NCBI RefSeq assembly: GCF_024213665.1
Contig: NZ_JANAVP010000014.1
Location: 118,492 to 182,491, forward strand
Source: Streptomyces sp. A3M-1-3
GTDB taxonomy: Bacteria > Actinomycetota > Actinomycetes > Streptomycetales > Streptomycetaceae
DNA length: 64,000 nt
Direction: 5' to 3'
The position numbers and the translations under genes were made by a program. Below are positions 1 to 8,063 of this stretch, piece by piece (the stretch's first letter is position 1; every line of letters starts with the position of its first letter). A model generated the notes under the pieces. The model saw nothing but the letters and a program-made list of their open reading frames with translations. It ran no database searches and was not told the DNA's origin.

Positions 1-20
1 GCGGGAACAGGGGCCTTTCG

Positions 21-41
21 TCGTTCGTCGTTCGTCGTTCA
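21..41. repeat. 7-bp tandem repeat
   Basis: Three consecutive heptamers (TCGTTCG, TCGTTCG, TCGTTCA) lie just beyond the 3' end of the ester-cyclase-like gene. No function is evident; it may be simple slippage. Confidence 0.6.
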
Positions 42-52
42 GTCGCTCAGCC

Positions 53-748
53 TCAGCCGGTCGCGCCGAGTTCCCGCATCAGACGCATGGCGTCGTAGTG
101 CCACCAGGTCTCCTTGATCTTCCCGTCGCGGAAGCGGAAGATCGTGGTGCCGGTCATCCTGCACTGCTTGCCCGTGGGTGCGATGCCCATGAAGTCGCCC
201 TTGTGGGTGCCGGTCCACGTCCACAGCGTCACCACGTCGTCGCCCTCCGACACCTGCCGGTCGAGGTCGAAGTGGAAATCGAAGGCGTTGCGCCATCCGG
301 TGACGTCGCTGCGGATGATGTCGGAGCCGACGACGGTGTCCTCTTCCTTCATGATGTCGTGGTCCTGGTGGTCCGCCGCGAACACCTCGTCGATGGCGTC
401 GAGGTTGCCGCCGACGGCGATCTCGTGGAAGAAGCGCCGCGCGGTCGCGGTGTTCAGCTGCTCCTCGCGGACCACATCGAGGTCGGTGAAGGACGGCATC
501 CCGTCGCAGAGCGCCACCATCTCCTGGAAGATCCGGTCGGTCTCCGGCAGGTGGGAGTTCTTCATCGCCTCTTCGTACGACGGGAATTCGACGATCTCGA
601 CGTAGTGGTTCGCTTCGGACCGGTCCCTGCCGATGATGTTGTGGGTGGCGGTCCGCTTGCCCTTGGTCTGTTCGACCCACTTGTCCATGAGCTGGTTCAT
701 GTCATCGGACCGCTCGGTCTTGTAGTCGATTACCTGTACGAATTTCAT
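53..748 (-). CDS. SnoaL-like ester cyclase with N-terminal ABM-like domain
   Basis: This is a 231-residue protein with two apparent parts. Residues 1-95 look like a dimeric alpha-beta barrel (ABM/EthD-like) domain beginning MKFVQVIDYKT. Residues 100-231 look like a SnoaL/NTF2 fold, with the runs DEVFAADHQDHD, VTLWTWTGTHKGDFMGI and FRDGKIKETWWHYD typical of polyketide-cyclase-like ester cyclases. The substrate cannot be told. The start at 748 has a GGGAGG ribosome site a few bases upstream. It lies 60 bp downstream of the hydroxyacid dehydrogenase on the same strand, so it may be the last gene of that operon or have its own promoter in the AT-richer gap. The assignment rests on family resemblance recognised by eye. 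Confidence 0.75.
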   Translation of the reverse strand: MKFVQVIDYKTERSDDMNQLMDKWVEQTKGKRTATHNIIGRDRSEANHYVEIVEFPSYEEAMKNSHLPETDRIFQEMVALCDGMPSFTDLDVVREEQLNTATARRFFHEIAVGGNLDAIDEVFAADHQDHDIMKEEDTVVGSDIIRSDVTGWRNAFDFHFDLDRQVSEGDDVVTLWTWTGTHKGDFMGIAPTGKQCRMTGTTIFRFRDGKIKETWWHYDAMRLMRELGATG

Positions 749-808
749 GGCGCCTCCCGCGATGGATGGGATACGTCCATTTTAGTGATATTTGCGCCTC
801 TTGTTGGG

Positions 809-1840
809 TCAGGCCGAGTGGCTCAGGGCGGCCGGGTGAACCGGGTCGGCGAAGGGCAGGCCGGCCGCGAACCGCTCCACCTCGTCCAGCGCCCGGTCGG
901 CCATCCGGTGTAGCTCCCCGCCCAGCGACCCTGCGATGTGCGGGGTGAGCAGGACATTCGGCAGGTCGTACAACGGCGAGTCGGGGGGTGGGAGTTCGGG
1001 GTCCGTCACATCGAGTACGGCATCCAGCCGGCCGGAGACGAGCTCGGGGAGGAGGGCGTCCTCGTCGACGAGGGAGCCGCGGGCGGTGTTGATCAAGGTC
1101 GCTCCGTCGGGCATCAGAGCCAGCTGCCGGGCGCCGATCATGCGGTGGGTGGCCGGGACCTGCGGAGCGTGCACGGTGACGATGTCGCTGCGGGCGCACA
1201 GCACGTCCAGCGGGACGCTGCGGGCGCCCAGGCGGACGGCCTCCGCCTCCTCGACGTACGGGTCGTACAGCAGGACCCGCAGGTCGAACGGGCGCAGTAG
1301 CTCGATCACGCGGCGGCCGATCCGGGACGCGCCGACGACCCCGACCGTACGGCCGTAGTTGCCCGCGCCGTCGAGCTCCCGGCGCCAGTCGTGGTGGCTG
1401 CGCAGCTCGCGGTAGCGGCGGCGGGTGTGCAGGACGCGCTTGTTCGCGAGGAGGATCGCGGCGAGCGTGTACTCCGCGACAGGCAGGGCGTTGGCGGCGG
1501 CGGCGGAGGCGACGGCGAGGCCGCGTTCCCAGCAGGCGTCGGTGACGTGGTGCTTGACCGAGCCGGCGGCATGCACGACGGCCCGCAGCTTCGGGGCCGC
1601 GTCCAGCACGCCGGCGCTGAGCGGGGTCGCTCCCCAGCAGGTGAGCAGCAGCTCGGCCTCGGCGAGGGCGGCCACGACCTGCGGGGTGGGCGCGGCGAGG
1701 TCGTGCGCGACCAGGCGGGAGTCGGTACGGGCGAGGGCCGCGAGGCGGGTGTGGTGGCGGTCGGAGAAGAGCCGCTCGGCGATGCCCGGGCCCATGGCGA
1801 GCAGAACGCGTGGCCTGCTGTTGTCAGTGGTGGGGTGCAT
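809..1840 (-). CDS. D-2-hydroxyacid dehydrogenase family protein
   Basis: This 343-residue protein has the layout of NAD-dependent D-2-hydroxyacid (phosphoglycerate dehydrogenase-like) enzymes. It shows a nucleotide-binding turn in GRTVGVVGASRIGRRVIEL, the substrate-binding arginine in INTARGSLVDEDAL and the catalytic histidine in LLTPHIAGS. The glycine loop reads GASRIG rather than the usual GxGxIG, so the middle glycine is replaced. The frame stays open upstream to 2425, but the start at 1840 gives the normal family length and follows the end of the permease remnant by 50 bp. It is probably the distal gene of the sugar ABC operon, where such enzymes process the imported sugar acid or a derivative. 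The substrate is unknown. Confidence 0.85.
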   Translation of the reverse strand: MHPTTDNSRPRVLLAMGPGIAERLFSDRHHTRLAALARTDSRLVAHDLAAPTPQVVAALAEAELLLTCWGATPLSAGVLDAAPKLRAVVHAAGSVKHHVTDACWERGLAVASAAAANALPVAEYTLAAILLANKRVLHTRRRYRELRSHHDWRRELDGAGNYGRTVGVVGASRIGRRVIELLRPFDLRVLLYDPYVEEAEAVRLGARSVPLDVLCARSDIVTVHAPQVPATHRMIGARQLALMPDGATLINTARGSLVDEDALLPELVSGRLDAVLDVTDPELPPPDSPLYDLPNVLLTPHIAGSLGGELHRMADRALDEVERFAAGLPFADPVHPAALSHSA

Positions 1841-1890
1841 GGTGGAACCAGTGCTCCTTCTGCGCTTGCTCCATCGGCGCCCGTACGGCG

Positions 1891-2285
1891 TCACTTGACG
1901 CTGCCTGCGGTGAGGCCGGCCTTCCAGTGCCGCTGGAGGGAGACGAAGGCGACGATCAGGGGGAGGACGGCGAGGAGGGAGCCGGTGACGACGAGCGGGT
2001 AGAACTCGGGCTCGCTGTGGGTGTTGGTGTTCCAGGCGTACAGACCGAGGCTCAGCGGGAAGAGCTCGCGGTCGGAGAGCATGACGAGGGGGAGGAAGAA
2101 GTTGTTCCAGATCGCGGTGAACTGGAAGAGGAAGACGGTCACAAACCCCGGCATGATCATGCGCAGACCTATGGACCAGAAGGTGCGCAGCTCGCCGGCC
2201 CCGTCGATACGGGCGGCCTCCAGGGCCTCGTCGGGGATATAGCCGGCGCTGAAGACCCGGGAGAGATAGACCCCGAAGGGGTCGC
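1891..2285 (-). pseudogene. 3' half of a MalG-type sugar ABC permease, truncated by the TnpB element
   Basis: Reading down from about 2285, the minus strand encodes the end of a carbohydrate ABC permease. It runs through FGVYLSRVFSAGY, the EAA-loop stretch EALEAARIDGAGELRTFW, and the last membrane segments with FTAIWNNFFLPLVML and FYPLVVTGSLLAVLPLIVAF, then stops at 1891. A full MalG-type permease has about 280 residues. Roughly the first 150 are missing, and homology stops abruptly near 2283-2290 where the transposon sequence begins. The protein could not work as a permease. The upstream permease gene is also gone (see 4090-4116). Confidence 0.8.
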
Positions 2286-4085
2286 GAACTGCTGGCGTTT
2301 GAGTGCGCGCGAGTGCTCAGGGGTGCACTTTCTGGGTGGCTTGTCACGACTTCCGATCTTCCCAACTTGATGGTTTTTGAGGGGGTTTGACGGTTTGTCG
2401 GTGGTCGTGCGTATGATCCGATCACGCACGGATCAAGGGAGGTGAACGGGCATGTCTGAGCAGAGAAAGCTTCGTACCATCGATGCCCCGTTCGTCTCCC
2501 TCGGCCCGTCCGGTGTCGCTGTGCGTGACCGTCTCAAGCGCCTCACGCCCGAGGACGACAAGGTGTTGCGCCTGATCGGCGAGCAGCTTGGCTCCCTGGC
2601 GGCCCGCGACCTCAAGGCGCGCTGCTCGGACGCGGGCGACCACTCCACGGATACGTGGGCGGCCCGTAAGCAGGGGCTGACGGCCGCCTCGTCGTCCCGG
2701 TGGGCGGGGTCGATCACGAAGGCCACCCACGATCAGTGGGCGCTCTCGCGCCGCTGCCAGCTCGCCCACATCCAGAACCTCGAATCTGGTGTGCGGACCC
2801 TGATGCATCGACTGTCCCTCCCGCTCGGGGAGAAGGGCACCAAGCGCGCTGCGGGCGGCTACCGGTCCAAGGGCGAGTGGTTCCAGAAAACCCGACGCCT
2901 GGCGATCCTGGAACACCGGCTCGATGTCGCTCGCGCTGAGCGTGAGGCCGGAGTCGTGCACGTCGTGCGCGGCGGCCGGAAGTTGCTCAACACCCGGCAC
3001 AACCTGTCCGCCATGCAGCTCACCGAGCCCGAGTGGCGGGAACGCTGGGAAGCATCGCGCTGGTTCCTCGCCGCTGACGGCGAGTCCGGGAAGCGGTACG
3101 GCAACGAGACGATCCGTGTCACTCCCGAGGGCGAGGTCAGCATCAAGCTGCCCGCCCCGCTTGCCCAGTACGCCAACGCCAAGCACGGCCGGTACGTCCT
3201 GGCCTCCCGTATCGCGTTCGCGCACCGGGGCCAGGAATGGGCCGACCGGATCGAGACGAACCGGGCTGTCGCCTACCGCATCCACCTGGACGTGGAACGC
3301 GGACGCTGGTACCTGACCGCGTCCTGGCAGCGCCCCATCGTCCAGACCATGCCGCTGGACACGGCACGCGCCCAGGGCATGATCGGCGTGGACACCAACG
3401 CCGACCACTTCGCCGCTTACCAGCTCGACACCTACGGCAACCCGGTCGGCGACCCGCGCAGGTTCCACTACGACCTGTCCGACACCGCCCCGCACCGTGA
3501 CGCGCAGATCCGGCACGCCATCACCCGACTCCTGCACTGGGCGAAGCAGTGCGGCGTGGCGGCCATCGCGATTGAGGACCTGGACTTCACCGCCGAGAAG
3601 ACCCGCGAGAAGCACGGCCGCAGGAAACGCTTCCGGCAGCTCATCTCCGGTATCCCCACCGGCAAACTCAAAGCCCGCTTGGTGTCGATGGCCGCCGAGA
3701 TGGACTTGTCCATCGTGGCCGTGGACCCGGCCTACACCTCCATGTGGGGCGATCAGCACTGGCGCAAGCCGCTGACCATCCCCCGCCGCAAGATGTCCCG
3801 TCACGATGCCGCTGGTATCGCGATCGGGCGACGCGCTCTCGGGCACCCGATCCGGCGACGGACGGCACCGCCCCAGCATCACCAGAGCGATGGTGCTGGG
3901 CATCGGACCGTCCAGGCCGGACCAGGTGACCGGGGGCGTGAGGGAACCCGCCCCTCCGTCACGGAGCGTGCACACGATGCACGTACCCGAACGGATGGCA
4001 CGAGAACGCGGGCGACCAGTCGGATATCCAAAACCGTTCGGGATGTCCGCAGTGACCAGGTATGGGTTCAAAGCTCACTCCTGAT
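2286..4085 (+). mobile_element. TnpB-only IS200/IS605-type element (IS1341-like), ends approximate
   Basis: The element occupies the space between the two broken permease remnants. It carries tnpB but no TnpA: there is no room for a Y1 transposase or serine recombinase in the 170 bp before tnpB. Candidate end structures are visible. At the left there is a short hairpin AGTGC/GCACT (2312-2316, 2325-2329) and a 7-bp stem CGTGCGT/ACGCACG (2406-2412, 2424-2430) just before the tnpB ribosome site. At the right there is CGTGCA/TGCACG (3967-3972, 3978-3983) and a 9-bp stem CGGATATCC/GGATGTCCG (4021-4029, 4041-4049). Subterminal hairpins without terminal inverted repeats fit this family. Exact borders need an uninterrupted homologue for comparison. 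Confidence 0.65.
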
Positions 4086-4092
4086 CACTTAA
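2452..4092 (+). CDS. tnpB: TnpB-type RNA-guided nuclease, zinc finger absent
   Basis: The frame encodes 546 residues starting at an ATG with an excellent AAGGGAGGTG ribosome site. The split RuvC core is recognisable: IGVDTNADHF carries Asp314, AIAIEDLDF carries Glu375 and SRHDAAGIAIG carries Asp452, so the D/E/D catalytic set looks intact. The stretch VDPAYTSMWGDQHWRKP, where typical TnpB proteins begin a CxxC...CxxC zinc finger, contains no cysteine. The last 70 or so residues (Arg- and Thr-rich) run through the element's right-end hairpins, and the stop appears to lie in flanking permease DNA. TnpB proteins are guided by an RNA from the element's right end, cut DNA next to a short motif, and promote element retention. 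Activity here is inferred only from the intact triad. Confidence 0.85.
   Translation: MSEQRKLRTIDAPFVSLGPSGVAVRDRLKRLTPEDDKVLRLIGEQLGSLAARDLKARCSDAGDHSTDTWAARKQGLTAASSSRWAGSITKATHDQWALSRRCQLAHIQNLESGVRTLMHRLSLPLGEKGTKRAAGGYRSKGEWFQKTRRLAILEHRLDVARAEREAGVVHVVRGGRKLLNTRHNLSAMQLTEPEWRERWEASRWFLAADGESGKRYGNETIRVTPEGEVSIKLPAPLAQYANAKHGRYVLASRIAFAHRGQEWADRIETNRAVAYRIHLDVERGRWYLTASWQRPIVQTMPLDTARAQGMIGVDTNADHFAAYQLDTYGNPVGDPRRFHYDLSDTAPHRDAQIRHAITRLLHWAKQCGVAAIAIEDLDFTAEKTREKHGRRKRFRQLISGIPTGKLKARLVSMAAEMDLSIVAVDPAYTSMWGDQHWRKPLTIPRRKMSRHDAAGIAIGRRALGHPIRRRTAPPQHHQSDGAGHRTVQAGPGDRGREGTRPSVTERAHDARTRTDGTRTRATSRISKTVRDVRSDQVWVQSSLLIT
3960..4075 (+). ncRNA. candidate right-end guide RNA (reRNA/omega RNA) scaffold
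   Basis: In IS200/IS605 elements the TnpB guide RNA overlaps the 3' end of tnpB and runs through the right end, with the guide being the flanking DNA. Here the 3' end of the frame holds two stem-loops (3967-3983 and 4021-4049) and a longer-range pair CCCGAACGG/CCGTTCGGG (3986-3994, 4034-4042) that competes with the second hairpin. The guide would start just after the element's end, in the permease 1 remnant. The RNA boundaries are inferred from family knowledge and not seen directly. Confidence 0.35.
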
Positions 4093-4116
4093 TTGGAACG
4101 GTTGGGCGTTGGGCAT
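4090..4116 (-). pseudogene. 5' stub of the first sugar ABC permease
   Basis: The ATG at 4116 shares its A with the TGA stop of the binding-protein gene, the usual translational coupling of an ABC operon. The reading begins MPNAQPFQ and then runs into transposon-border sequence, with a stop at 4075. It is what remains of permease 1. With the 5' half of permease 2 also absent, roughly 1.4 kb of transporter sequence has been lost at the element. Confidence 0.6.
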
Positions 4117-5438
4117 CAGCCCGTTACCTTCAGGCCGCGCTTCTTCAGCTCCGCTACCGTCGCGTCGTGGCCGGCCTTGATTCCGTCGGCCACGGTGGAC
4201 TCGCCGCTCTTGATCTTTCCGAAGCGATCCTTGATCGCGGTCGTCGTGGTGCCCGACGTGGGGCCCCAGGTCCAGTCGGGCCGGATCGAGGCGGCCGCGT
4301 CCTCGAAGACCTGGTAGATGTCCTGGCCGCCGTAGAAGCTCGGGTCGAACGCCGCCTTGGCCACCGGGCGCAGTGCGGACGCGGCCGGGAAGGCGCTGGA
4401 GGTGCCCGAGGCGATGCGGGCCTTGATGCCCTCCGGCGTCGTGGCCATCCACGTCGCGAACTCCACCGCCGCCTCGGCGTGCTTGCTGCCCTTGGTCACC
4501 GCGAACGTGGAGCCGCCCAGCATCCCGCTGGCCGGCTTGCCGTCCCAGGTCGGGATCGGCGCCACGGCCCACTTGCCGCTCTGCTCGGGCAGGGTGGACT
4601 TGACGACCCCGCCGCCCCAGGACGCGCCGACGTAACCGACCGTGCCGCCGCTCTTCAGGGAGTTGACCCACTCGGGGCTGAAGGAGACCTGCGAGTGGAC
4701 GAGGTCGTCGTCGATCAGGCCCTGCCAGAACCCGGCGACCCTGGAAGTCGCGGCGTCCGTCGTGTCGATCTTCCAGGTGTCGCCCTCCGCCTTGAACCAG
4801 TGCGCACCGGCCTGCCAGGACATCGCCTGGAGCGTGCTCGGGTCGTCAGGGAAGAAGGTGCCTATACGGGCCTTCCCGTCGGCCTTCCTGATCTGCTCGC
4901 CGGCCTTGCGGTACTCGTCCCACGTCGTGGGGACCGCGATCCCGTGCCGGTCGAACACATCCTTGCGGTAGAAGAACGCCTGCGGCGCCGCGTCGAACGG
5001 CACGGCCCAGTTCTTGCCGCCGAGCGTGGTCAGTTCGACCGCCTGCGGCAGCAGCTTCTGCTTGATGCCGTCGGTGACATGCGAGCTGATGTCCTGGATC
5101 GCGCCCTGGCTGACGTACTCCGGCAGTTGCGGGTACTCGACGGCGATCAGGTCGGGCGCATTGCCCGCCTTCACGGCGTTGGAGATCTTGGCGTAGCCGC
5201 CGGCGTTGCCGGCGGGGATCTCCTCGAACTTCACCTTCACCTCGTCCTGCGAGGCGTTGAAGGCGTCCACGACGTCCTTTGAGCCCTTCTGCCAGGCCCA
5301 GAACGTCAGCGTCACGGGCTTGTCGGCAGTCCCCTCGGCCGATGACGAGTCACCGCTGCCGCCGCAGGCCGTGAGCACGGCGAGGGCGGTGGCGGCGCCG
5401 ACTACGACATGGGTGGTTCTGTTCCAACTCCGGCTCAC
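4116..5438 (-). CDS. extracellular sugar-binding lipoprotein of an ABC transporter
   Basis: This is a 440-residue family 1 solute-binding protein. The N-terminus is a lipoprotein signal, with hydrophobic VVVGAATALAVLTACGG and a cysteine in the LTAC lipobox at about residue 25. The body shows binding-protein landmarks such as VTLTFWAWQKGSKDVVDAFN, NAPDLIAVEYPQLPEYV, FFYRKDVFDRHGI and GGSTFAVTKGSKHAEAAVEF. It would be anchored outside the membrane and deliver a sugar to two permeases. Those permeases are broken in this genome, so it can work only if another permease pair accepts it. It is preceded by an operator-like region and the DeoR/LacI-type regulator gene. Confidence 0.9.
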   Translation of the reverse strand: MSRSWNRTTHVVVGAATALAVLTACGGSGDSSSAEGTADKPVTLTFWAWQKGSKDVVDAFNASQDEVKVKFEEIPAGNAGGYAKISNAVKAGNAPDLIAVEYPQLPEYVSQGAIQDISSHVTDGIKQKLLPQAVELTTLGGKNWAVPFDAAPQAFFYRKDVFDRHGIAVPTTWDEYRKAGEQIRKADGKARIGTFFPDDPSTLQAMSWQAGAHWFKAEGDTWKIDTTDAATSRVAGFWQGLIDDDLVHSQVSFSPEWVNSLKSGGTVGYVGASWGGGVVKSTLPEQSGKWAVAPIPTWDGKPASGMLGGSTFAVTKGSKHAEAAVEFATWMATTPEGIKARIASGTSSAFPAASALRPVAKAAFDPSFYGGQDIYQVFEDAAASIRPDWTWGPTSGTTTTAIKDRFGKIKSGESTVADGIKAGHDATVAELKKRGLKVTG

Positions 5439-5543
5439 AGCGCAGCTCCTGACGACAGAGAGGGCATGACGTTGGCCGTGATACTTGAGCCGCCGACGAC
5501 CGAAGTCAAGAGCGAAAGATTGATTGATCGAAAAAAGATCAGA
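5439..5543 (-). promoter_or_regulatory. promoter/operator region of the binding-protein gene
   Basis: This 105-bp gap lies between the regulator stop and the binding-protein start. It is AT-richer than its surroundings and contains TGATCGAA (5525-5532). The same octamer occurs as an inverted pair upstream of the regulator (6688-6713). The likely ligand is the adjacent DeoR/LacI-type regulator. Confidence 0.5.
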
Positions 5544-6632
5544 TCAGGCCCCGCAGGATGACCTCACCCGCAGCTGGGGCAGCAGCGACAGATGCCGCCG
5601 AGGCTCCTCCTCTTCCGCTCCCACCCCCCCGGCCGCCAGCCGGTCCAACAGCAACCCGGCCGCATGCCGCCCCACATGCCGCTTGGGCGGCGCCACCGCC
5701 GTCATGGGGATGTCCGCCAGGGCCGCCACCTCGTCGTCGTACGCGATGAGGGCCAGGTCCCGCGGCACCCGTACGCCCAGGTCGGCCAGGCGCTGCACCA
5801 TTCGGATCGCGTCCACGTCGTTGTGCACCAGCGCCGCCGTCGCCTCGCCCGCGGCCACCGCCGCGTGCAGCGCCCGTACCGCCTCCTCGAACCCCTCCGG
5901 GTCCCGCTCGGCCGGCACCGAGTCGATCACCGGCCGCGGCGCCCGCAGCCCGAGCGCGCCCAGCGCCTCCGCGTACCCCGCCCGCACCGCGAGGGCGGTC
6001 GGACTGTCGGCGCGGGCCACCAGCAGCGGCGTCGGATGCCCGAGAGCCACCAGGTGTCGTACGGCGAGCAGCACCCCGTGCCGGTGGTCCGAGCACACCC
6101 GGTCCAGGCCGTTCAGCGGGCTGCCGGGCGCGGCCTCCCGCTCCAGCAGTACGGCCGGTACGGGGAGCCCGGCGGCCCAGTCGCCGTACCGCGCCGCATC
6201 GTCCGCCCCCCGCCAGCCCGGCGCGATCAGCAGCCCCTCCGCCCCGGCGGCCAGCAGCCCCTCGGTGCGTGCCTGGTCCTCCTCCGGCCGGTAGTCGGAG
6301 ATCCGCAGGATCAACCGGGCCCCGGCCCGCGCCGCCGCCTCGTGCGCCCCCTGGATGACCTGCGCGAAGTAGTACGTCGCGGATGGCGCCAGCAGCCCCA
6401 GTACCAGCCCCTCGGCGCCCCCGCCCCCCGCGTCGGCCGCGCTGTCGGCCGGCCAGGAGACCGATCCGTGCACCCGGTCGAGGAGCCCCCGGACGGCCAG
6501 CGCCTCCACGTCCCGCCGCACGGTGACGGGCGAGACGCCGAGCTGGGCGGCGAGTTCCGAGACCCGGGCGGTACCGCGCTCGCGCACCAGGCCCAGCAGT
6601 CGGTCGTGACGTTCAACGGCGGTCTCGCGCAC
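5544..6632 (-). CDS. DeoR-HTH / LacI-type sensor hybrid transcriptional regulator
   Basis: This 362-residue protein starts with a DeoR-type winged helix (RHDRLLGLVRERGTARVSEL, then GVSPVTVRRDVEALAVRGLL), residues 8-60. A LacI/periplasmic-binding-like sensor follows from about residue 72 (VLGLLAPSATYYFAQVIQGA, LLIAPGWRG, VCSDHRHGVLLAVRHLVALG, ALVHNDVDAIRMVQRLADLG). This combination is common in actinobacterial sugar operons. It should repress the neighbouring transporter until it binds a sugar. Matching TGATCGAA half-sites flank the gene on both sides, which supports local and autoregulatory control. The target sugar is unknown. Both target units, the transporter and the DUF2264-like gene, are damaged. 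Confidence 0.88.
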   Translation of the reverse strand: MRETAVERHDRLLGLVRERGTARVSELAAQLGVSPVTVRRDVEALAVRGLLDRVHGSVSWPADSAADAGGGGAEGLVLGLLAPSATYYFAQVIQGAHEAAARAGARLILRISDYRPEEDQARTEGLLAAGAEGLLIAPGWRGADDAARYGDWAAGLPVPAVLLEREAAPGSPLNGLDRVCSDHRHGVLLAVRHLVALGHPTPLLVARADSPTALAVRAGYAEALGALGLRAPRPVIDSVPAERDPEGFEEAVRALHAAVAAGEATAALVHNDVDAIRMVQRLADLGVRVPRDLALIAYDDEVAALADIPMTAVAPPKRHVGRHAAGLLLDRLAAGGVGAEEEEPRRHLSLLPQLRVRSSCGA

Positions 6633-6687
6633 GGCGGCAGTCCCCCTCGCGGTGTAGTGGCTCGGCGGCCACGACCCTAATGCAATG

Positions 6688-6742
6688 TGATCGAACGATG
6701 GGAGTTTCGATCATTCGCGCTTATCTCGTTGACGTTCGATCA
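6688..6742. promoter_or_regulatory. three TGATCGAA-type operator half-sites
   Basis: TGATCGAA (6688-6695) and TTCGATCA (6706-6713) form an inverted repeat with a 10-bp spacer. A further TTCGATCA lies at 6735-6742. They sit between the divergent regulator and the DUF2264-like remnant, immediately before the remnant's ATG. The same octamer occurs before the binding-protein gene. The arrangement suggests binding by the DeoR/LacI hybrid. Confidence 0.6.
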
Positions 6743-6745
6743 ATC

Positions 6746-7269
6746 ATGGCTCTAGATTCCCCGAGCATGATGCCCGCGCCGTCCGAGAACCGGGAGCTCA
6801 GCCCGTACACCGGCTGGACCCGGGCGCACTGGGACGCCGCCATCTGGTCACCGGCGCCGAGCCCGGAACTCCCGTACGCCAGACGGGCTGGGCCGTCACT
6901 CCCGCCGTCACCGCCGCCGTCATCCCCGCCGTCGCCACCGACAGCCCCACCGCGCAGCTCCACCCGGTGCACGGCTACGACACCGGGCCGGCCGACACCC
7001 CCGCGGGCTCCACCCTCATCGGCCCGCGGGCGCGTACCGCCGTGCTGCACGGCACGGTCACCGACCGCGGCGGGACGGTCTTCGCCGCCCTCGCCTCACT
7101 CACCGCCGAACCGGACCCCGCCCCGGTCGCCACCCTCGCCCGAGTCACCGTCACCGGCCGCCGGGTGGACGTCGCATGGCAGGACGGCAGCACGGCGGCC
7201 CTGGTCCTCACCGAGGACCTGAGCCAAGCCGCTACTGGGGCCCGTATTTGCGGCCCGTACGGGAACTGA
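6746..7269 (+). pseudogene. collapsed DUF2264-like gene (internal deletion with frameshift)
   Basis: The start at 6746 opens a frame reading ENRELSPYTGWTRAHWDAA, which resembles the N-terminus of actinobacterial DUF2264 proteins. Directly after DAA (near 6840) the sense continues in another frame as HLVTGAEPGTPVRQTGWAVT and so on to a stop at 7269, which resembles a C-terminal beta-rich tail. DUF2264 proteins have around 600 residues, while the two pieces here make about 175. The simplest reading is one gene that lost its middle with a frame change. Its 3' end overlaps the convergent SDR gene by 38 bp. The family identification is from memory. Confidence 0.5.
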
Positions 7270-8005
7270 CGCCGCCCAGCAGCCCGCGCGGCGCCACCTT
7301 CACCACGCCCATCAGCGCCTTGTACCGCGGGTCCGGGACGGACACTGTCTTCCCGCGCGCCAGATCGGCGAGCGCCGACGCCACCAGCTTGTCCGCGTCG
7401 AGCCACATCCAGTTCGGGATGTTGTCCGTCCCCATCCCCGCCCGCTCATGGAACTCGGTGCGGACGAAGCCGGGGCACAGCGCCATCAGCCGCACGCCGG
7501 ACCCGGCCAGGTCCTTCGCCGCGCCCTGGGTGAACTGCACCACCCAGGACTTCGACGCGCCGTACGTGCCGCGCGGTACGAACGCGGCCACCGAGGCCAC
7601 GTTGACCACTCCGCCGCGCCCGCGCTCGCGCATGCCGTCGGCCGCCGCCGAGGTCAGCCGCAGCACCGCCTCGCAGTGCACCTTCAGCATCGTCAGTTCG
7701 TCGGCCATGGACACTTCGAGGAAGCGGCCCTTGTTGCCGAACCCGGCATTGTTGATCAGGAGGTCGACAGGGCTCTTGCGGTCGGACAGCCGGGCCTCGA
7801 CCGCCTCGATCCCGCTGTCCAGGGAGAGATCGGCGGTCAGCACCTCGGCCTCGATGCCGTGCAGGTCGTGCAGCTCGGTGGCCTGCTCCCGCAACCGCTT
7901 GGTGTCACGGGCCACCAGCACCAGGTTGTGCCCTTCGGAGGCCAGGCGCCGCGCGAAGGCGGCGCCGATGCCTGCCGTCGATCCCGTAATCAGTGCAGTC
8001 GTCAT
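7232..8005 (-). CDS. SDR-family NAD(P)-dependent oxidoreductase
   Basis: This 257-residue classical short-chain dehydrogenase has the cofactor loop TGSTAGIGAAFA near the N-terminus, LLINNAGFGNKG (the NNAG structural motif), a catalytic serine in VVNVASVAAF, and the YGASK form of the YxxxK active site (GTYGASKSWVVQF). The loop LCPGFVRTEFHERAG follows. It is probably NADP-preferring because RDTKRL follows strand 2. The substrate is unknown. The gene stands alone; its 3' end overlaps the DUF2264-like remnant from the other strand. Confidence 0.92.
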   Translation of the reverse strand: MTTALITGSTAGIGAAFARRLASEGHNLVLVARDTKRLREQATELHDLHGIEAEVLTADLSLDSGIEAVEARLSDRKSPVDLLINNAGFGNKGRFLEVSMADELTMLKVHCEAVLRLTSAAADGMRERGRGGVVNVASVAAFVPRGTYGASKSWVVQFTQGAAKDLAGSGVRLMALCPGFVRTEFHERAGMGTDNIPNWMWLDADKLVASALADLARGKTVSVPDPRYKALMGVVKVAPRGLLGGVSSRTGRKYGPQ

Positions 8006-8063
8006 GGCTGAACGTTAGGGGATGCCCGGCGCACTGGCAGGGCCCGCGCCCCCCGTCCACGCC

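Noticed and set aside
2286..2451. Possible TnpA or IS607 serine recombinase upstream of tnpB
   Set aside because: Only about 165 bp are available before tnpB and no tyrosine or serine recombinase motif is present in any frame.
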